The notes under the pieces are model-generated. The model made no database searches. It was given only the letters and a program-made list of their open reading frames with translations, and was not told the DNA's origin. 10,693 bases of DNA from Pseudomonadota bacterium (GTDB lineage Bacteria > Pseudomonadota > Gammaproteobacteria > Burkholderiales > Burkholderiaceae_C): assembly GCA_023396625.1 (NCBI GenBank), contig JAEWVY010000018.1:1-10693 (forward strand), given 5' to 3'. This document shows positions 7,615 through 10,693 of the stretch, one piece after another. Both the position numbers and the translations under genes were made by a program. Numbering within the stretch: the first letter of the stretch is position 1; each line of letters opens with the position of its first letter.

Positions 7615-8165
7615 GCCACCGCCTTGTCAGGACCCGTCCCGGCGCGGTCACGCGCAAACTGCCGCAAGGCCACGGCCGCTTGGCGCGCCACGCTGGCCAG
7701 CGCATGGGCGGGCGCATCCCCGACCAGGCGGGACAGATCCTCCTCGGCATCCCATCGCACATGGTCCACGAGCCAGTTGATTTCCGCGGCAAACTGGACG
7801 TCACCTTCCACGCGCACCGGGGGTTTTTCTCCTCGCAGCAGCGCTTGCGCCAGTTGGACGGGGGATCCCTCCGTCAAGGTCAGGGACAGGTCAGCCGCCC
7901 CCGGTGGGTCCACGGCGTCGAGTTCGAACAGGCCCGCCGCCGTGACACGCAAAGGCAGCTGAAACCCACGCCAGGCCACCACAGCCCGCCGGTCTCTCTG
8001 CCGGACCAGACGCTCCCGCGCCTCGAGCTCCTGCATCAGGACGTGGTTGAAGAAAAGCACGAGCCGGTGCTGGAATTCGTCCACCACCCAGCCCGGCGGC
8101 CTGATATCGAAACCAGTAGGGCCGAGCAGATTCTCGGCCAGGGAAAAAGGGAACTGTGTCGCCAT
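7611..8165 (-). CDS. ubiJ: UbiJ-like SCP2-domain ubiquinone biosynthesis accessory protein
   Basis: Protein of 184 residues (E. coli UbiJ has about 200) with an N-terminal SCP2-type lipid-binding domain (about 30-130). UbiJ binds ubiquinone intermediates and, with UbiK, helps organise the soluble Ubi metabolon. The stretch VEGDVQFAAEINWLVDHVRW (119-138) followed by EEDLSRLVGDAPAH is characteristic of the UbiJ/YigP group. Sequence identity across this family is low, so the call rests on that motif, on length, and on its place directly before ubiB, as in the E. coli ubiE-ubiJ-ubiB operon. The ATG at 8165 has only a weak Shine-Dalgarno (AGGGA, rather far upstream). The stop overlaps the ubiB start (ATGA). 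The gap of 53 bases to the upstream Tim44-like gene shows no promoter I can support. Confidence 0.88.
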   Translation of the reverse strand: MATQFPFSLAENLLGPTGFDIRPPGWVVDEFQHRLVLFFNHVLMQELEARERLVRQRDRRAVVAWRGFQLPLRVTAAGLFELDAVDPPGAADLSLTLTEGSPVQLAQALLRGEKPPVRVEGDVQFAAEINWLVDHVRWDAEEDLSRLVGDAPAHALASVARQAAVALRQFARDRAGTGPDKAVA

Positions 8166-8218
8166 AGGCCGCGATTATTCCCTGATTTGGGCGCGCTACC
8201 CGCCCATGCCATTCATGC

Positions 8219-9187
8219 CTATTGCAGCGCCTGCACTCCAGCAACGAGCCAGCCGCTGCCGCCATTCTTGGGCTTGGACATATTCCATACCTCGCGGAAC
8301 GGACTGGGCCCGGAAGACGGCTCTTCGCGGATCATGCCGTTGAACTCGACACTGGCCAGATACCCGTCGCCAAGGTCCTCGATGCCCAGCAACTGGGCGT
8401 CAAGCATGACCACATCGGTGTGGTTGGGTTGCTCTGTGCCGTGCTTTTCACGCTCGGCGAGCTGTGCCCGGATCTCGGAAAGCATGCCGTCCGTCATCAT
8501 CGAGCGCAACGTAGGGATGTCGGCACGATCCCATGCCTCCTGCAGCGTCACGAAGTTACGCTTGGCCGCCGCCAGAAAGCCTTCCGTGTCGAATCCCGCT
8601 GGAATGCCCCACCCCTGGGCACCCGTCAGCGCGGAGCCAATCATCGAGCCACCACCCGCCGGCTGCCGAAGGCCGCTATCACGCTCCCAGGGGCGCGCGG
8701 AAGCATCATTGCCCACGTGATCAGGACTGTAGGTCCGCGGCATCGACGTCGCCATCGGGGCGCCACCCGCGGCGCCAAATGCCAGGGGTCGGCCGGCCGT
8801 CGCGGCCGAATTTCTTGTGCGTCCACGCATCACCAGTCCGACCACCATCATCGCCACCAGCACCAGCAACCCGATCAGCAGGAACTGCCCAAAAGCAGCG
8901 CCCAGGCCCAGCGAATTCGCCAGCCACGCCAAACCGAGGCCTGCCGCGAGACCGCCGAGCATGGCGCCCCAGGGTTTGCGCGGCCCCGCGCCAGCCGGCG
9001 CCGCCGCGGGCTGTGCCCCCGTCACACCTTGACTCTGGGATGGCGTGCCTGGCGCGGCATTTCGCTGCGTCACGTTGCCGGATTGCTGCCCAATGGACTT
9101 GCCGCCACCGAGGCGTCGCGCAGCCTCGGCATCCAGACTGCCCAACGCCAGGACCATGACGAGCATGAACGAAAAGAGAGTTTTCAA
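8219..9187 (-). CDS. Secreted/membrane Tim44-like domain protein, TTG start
   Basis: Protein of 322 residues. It begins with a signal sequence (MKTLFSFMLVMVLALGSLDAEA, about 1-22, in two blocks MKTLFSFMLVM and VLALGSLDAEA), then ARRLGGGKSIGQQS, a conserved start of mature Tim44-like proteins in Burkholderiales. A Gln/Ala/Pro/Gly-rich linker (34-72), a Gly-rich hydrophobic segment (75-92), a stronger membrane segment (99-120), another linker, and a C-terminal Tim44-like domain (about 195-322, from GFDTEGFLAAAKRNF) follow. The mitochondrial relative Tim44 and ribosomal L45 share this fold, but the bacterial role is unknown. The frame is open to a TTG at 9214, but TTG at 9187 is preceded by GGAGG at 9192-9196 and gives a proper signal peptide. 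It sits 27 bases after ubiE and 53 before ubiJ, inside the ubiquinone cluster. Confidence 0.88.
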   Translation of the reverse strand: MKTLFSFMLVMVLALGSLDAEAARRLGGGKSIGQQSGNVTQRNAAPGTPSQSQGVTGAQPAAAPAGAGPRKPWGAMLGGLAAGLGLAWLANSLGLGAAFGQFLLIGLLVLVAMMVVGLVMRGRTRNSAATAGRPLAFGAAGGAPMATSMPRTYSPDHVGNDASARPWERDSGLRQPAGGGSMIGSALTGAQGWGIPAGFDTEGFLAAAKRNFVTLQEAWDRADIPTLRSMMTDGMLSEIRAQLAEREKHGTEQPNHTDVVMLDAQLLGIEDLGDGYLASVEFNGMIREEPSSGPSPFREVWNMSKPKNGGSGWLVAGVQALQ

Positions 9188-9191
9188 CTTG

Positions 9192-9196
9192 CCTCC
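9192..9196 (-). promoter_or_regulatory. Shine-Dalgarno that fixes the TTG start of the Tim44-like gene
   Basis: GGAGG on the - strand, within a longer AGGTGGAGG, four bases before the TTG at 9187. The upstream TTG at 9214 has no such site, and the first in-frame ATG (9166) would cut off the positive N-region of the signal peptide. Confidence 0.7.
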
Positions 9197-9214
9197 ACCT
9201 GTGAAAAACGCCAA

Positions 9215-9946
9215 TCAGCACTTGATTCCAACATGCAACGCGACCACGCCCGCAGTCAGGTTGTGATAGTCCACATGGCCAAAGCCATTTTCTTTCATAA
9301 GGTTTTTGAGTTCATCCTGGCCCGGGTGCATGCGAATCGATTCGGCCAGATAGCGGTAACTCGCGTCATCGCCCGCCACCAGCTTGCCCAGCCGGGGCAG
9401 GACCTGGAATGAATACCAGTCATACGCCTTCTCGAGCGGTTGCGCCACCTTGGAAAATTCGAGCACCAGCAACTTACCCCCGGGCTTGAGGACCCGGCAC
9501 ATCTCGGCCAAGGCCCGGCCCTTGTGCGTCATGTTCCGCAGGCCGAATGCCACGGTGACGATGTCGAATTTCCCTTCCGGAAAGGGAAGATTCTCGGCAT
9601 CGCACACCATCGTCGGCAACACGACGCCCGCGTCGAGCAGGCGGTCCCGGCCGGTGCGCAGCATCGACTCGTTGATGTCGGTATGCACCACACACCCCGA
9701 TTTGCCTACCTTGCGGGCGAACGCCAACGCCAGATCCCCCGTCCCGCCCGCGATGTCGAGCACCTGCTGGCCCTCCTGGACACCGGCCACCATGACCGTG
9801 TAGGCTTTCCACAGGCGGTGCATGCCCATGGACATGAGGTCGTTCATGACGTCGTACCTGGAAGCGACCGAATCGAACACGCCACGCACGCGACGGGCCT
9901 TTTCGCTCTCATCCACCGACTGGAAACCAAAATGTGTGGTGCTCAT
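9215..9946 (-). CDS. ubiE: UbiE, ubiquinone/menaquinone C-methyltransferase
   Basis: SAM-dependent methyltransferase that adds the ring C-methyl group, converting 2-methoxy-6-polyprenyl-benzoquinol to the 5-methyl form in ubiquinone synthesis, and demethylmenaquinol to menaquinol where that exists. It has 243 residues, close to the family's roughly 250. Visible: N-terminal THFGFQSVDESEKARRV (4-20), VFDSVASRYDVMNDLMSMG (23-41), the SAM-binding motif I VLDIAGGTGDLA (62-73), acidic Asp90 at the end of strand 2, DAENLPFP (116-123), VAFGLRNM (132-139) and post-motif RVLKPGGKLLVLEFS (151-165). The frame stays open upstream to 10276, but the family N-terminus starts at the ATG at 9946, with GAGG about ten bases before it. 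The gene heads the ubiE/Tim44-like/ubiJ/ubiB group. No key residue is missing. Confidence 0.96.
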   Translation of the reverse strand: MSTTHFGFQSVDESEKARRVRGVFDSVASRYDVMNDLMSMGMHRLWKAYTVMVAGVQEGQQVLDIAGGTGDLALAFARKVGKSGCVVHTDINESMLRTGRDRLLDAGVVLPTMVCDAENLPFPEGKFDIVTVAFGLRNMTHKGRALAEMCRVLKPGGKLLVLEFSKVAQPLEKAYDWYSFQVLPRLGKLVAGDDASYRYLAESIRMHPGQDELKNLMKENGFGHVDYHNLTAGVVALHVGIKC

Positions 9947-10091
9947 GCGCCCCGCGCCTCGAAATTGACGTTCATGGGTCCAGACATTGACTCTGGGGTT
10001 CCGGGTTTGACCAGATTTATATGAATTATGCCGTTTCCCAGCGTCGAATGGACGGATTTTGCTATTTTTTCGATAGTATTTTCCGAACCCG
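9947..10091 (-). promoter_or_regulatory. ubiE leader: AT-rich gap with candidate promoter and paired GTCAAT repeats
   Basis: This 145-base gap is the longest non-coding stretch of the window and is clearly richer in A and T than its surroundings (about 10011-10085). On the - strand it holds CATAAT (10030-10025) and TATAAA (10021-10016), either of which could be a -10; neither has a good -35. Nearer the gene are two GTCAAT copies (9991-9986 and 9969-9964) 22 bases apart, and a short hairpin CCAGA/TCTGG (9980-9984 and 9992-9996). A promoter here is likely from position; the exact elements are uncertain. Confidence 0.4.
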
Positions 10092-10505
10092 TCAGTGCCC
10101 GCCACAGGCCGGCCCGCTTTTTTCCGGCATGGGCGCGTCCCGGTCCACGCCCGCGGCGGCCAACCGGGTTTCGTACGCCGCCCAGAGTTCGTCCTGACGA
10201 GCCCCCAGGGAATACAAATAGTCCCAGCCATAGATGCCACTGGCGTGGCCGTCGGAAAACGTGGGTTGCACCCCATAGTGGCCGACGGGCTCGAGACCCG
10301 TCACCATGACATCGCGCTTGCCGGTCTGCAGCACCTCCTGGCCCGGTCCATGGCCCTGAACCTCGGCGGACGGCGAGTACACGCGCAACAGCTCGAACGG
10401 CAGGCGAAAGCGGGCGCCGTCCGAAAAACTCACCTCCAGCACACGCGATTGACTGTGAACCGTGAGATCCACGGGACGGGGGCTATCGAGTCGAAGATCA
10501 GCCAT
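10092..10505 (-). CDS. DUF971 (gamma-butyrobetaine hydroxylase-like N-terminal domain) protein
   Basis: Stand-alone DUF971 protein of 137 residues. The same domain forms the N-terminus of gamma-butyrobetaine hydroxylase and the C-terminus of the plant iron-sulfur carrier HCF101; free bacterial copies have no firm function. Visible family features: VSFSDGARFRLPFELLRVYSP (two blocks, 25-45), PVGHYGVQPTFSDGHASGIY (73-92) and the hallmark GWDYLYSLG (93-101). The only cysteine is near the C-terminus (ACGGH, 133-137), so the three-cysteine zinc site of gamma-butyrobetaine hydroxylase is absent. The ATG at 10505 has a strong Shine-Dalgarno, AAGGAG at 10513-10518, seven bases away. It follows an unidentified gene by 56 bases and precedes ubiE by 145. 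It is not itself a hydroxylase, since the oxygenase domain is missing. Confidence 0.9.
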   Translation of the reverse strand: MADLRLDSPRPVDLTVHSQSRVLEVSFSDGARFRLPFELLRVYSPSAEVQGHGPGQEVLQTGKRDVMVTGLEPVGHYGVQPTFSDGHASGIYGWDYLYSLGARQDELWAAYETRLAAAGVDRDAPMPEKSGPACGGH

Positions 10506-10561
10506 GAAATCACTCCTTTGGGACAGGCCACGAGGCCATCATTGCGCGTCGGGAACCCCCA

Positions 10562-10693
10562 TCAGACCAGCACGCGCTCGATACCACCGGCATTGGCGGC
10601 GGCCACGTAGTCCGGCAACCAGTTCTCGCCAAGAATCCTGCGGGCCATCTCGACCACGATGTAGTCCGCCTCCAGCAGGCCGCTGTGCAGATC
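10562..10693 (-). CDS. 3' end of an unrecognised gene, cut by the window edge
   Basis: The last 43 codons of a gene that enters the window from the right, ending in TGA at 10562-10564. The visible residues include DLHSGLLEADYIVVEMARRI, then LGENWLPDYVAAANAGGIERVLV. The frame is open to the edge, with codon use like the neighbouring genes, the orientation is the same, and the gap to the DUF971 gene is 56 bases, so it is a real gene end and probably cotranscribed. I do not recognise the family. The ILGENWL stretch faintly recalls the C-termini of amidohydrolase/dipeptidase enzymes, but that is too little to name a function. Confidence 0.65.
   Translation of the reverse strand, partial: DLHSGLLEADYIVVEMARRILGENWLPDYVAAANAGGIERVLV

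Noticed and set aside
8166..8218. Small GGGCG/CGCCC hairpin between the Tim44-like gene and ubiJ
   Set aside because: A five-base GC stem with a seven-base loop and no T run is expected by chance in this composition; I would not call it a terminator or attenuator.
9188..9214. Earlier TTG start for the Tim44-like protein at 9214
   Set aside because: It would place residues AFFTGGGK before the signal peptide and would put the GGAGG ribosome-binding site inside the coding region.
9947..10276. N-terminal extension of UbiE by 110 codons into the DUF971 gene
   Set aside because: The UbiE family begins at the ATG at 9946; the extension matches nothing, overlaps DUF971 and spans the AT-rich leader.
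1..10693. CRISPR arrays, tRNA or rRNA genes, insertion sequences, phage or toxin-antitoxin genes
   Set aside because: No spaced repeats, cloverleaf-like segments, transposase motifs, terminal inverted repeats or accessory-gene signatures were seen in the gaps or in any frame.

Overview
This window is a housekeeping stretch of a GC-rich proteobacterial chromosome. Gene content, protein style and the order ubiE / Tim44-like / ubiJ / ubiB / fmdB-like / DUF502 / aspS point to a betaproteobacterium of the Burkholderiales, most likely Comamonadaceae-like. That placement is inferred from recognised protein families, not from a search. I see no tRNA, rRNA, CRISPR array, insertion sequence, phage gene or other mobile element.

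Layout: bases 1-1533 on the + strand are the 3' half of valS (valyl-tRNA synthetase). Everything after it is on the - strand. Reading in the direction of transcription (right to left) come the 3' end of an unrecognised gene cut by the window edge (10562-10693), a DUF971 protein (10092-10505), ubiE (9215-9946), a secreted or membrane-anchored Tim44-like protein (8219-9187), ubiJ (7611-8165), ubiB (6052-7614), a sodium:solute symporter (4553-6004), an FmdB-type zinc-ribbon protein (4147-4440), a DUF502 membrane protein (3466-4113) and aspS (1594-3408). valS and aspS converge on a 60-base gap that holds a perfect 10-bp hairpin.

How the genes work together: ubiE, ubiJ and ubiB are a ubiquinone-biosynthesis set (C-methyltransferase, lipid-binding scaffold protein, and ATPase accessory factor), and ubiJ and ubiB overlap by an ATGA. 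A Tim44-like protein of unknown function sits inside this set. The fmdB-like, DUF502 and aspS genes form a second transcription group with its own promoter (perfect TATAAT at 4475-4480). The AspRS carries the residues associated with non-discriminating enzymes, so it probably also charges tRNA-Asn with aspartate for later amidation by GatCAB. The symporter lies between the two groups and its substrate cannot be read from sequence.

I found no convincing sign of a new multi-gene system. The points most worth a second look are the predicted AspRS specificity, the Tim44-like gene inside the ubiquinone cluster, the ubiE leader, and a G8 tract inside the symporter gene. All coding gaps are under 150 bases.
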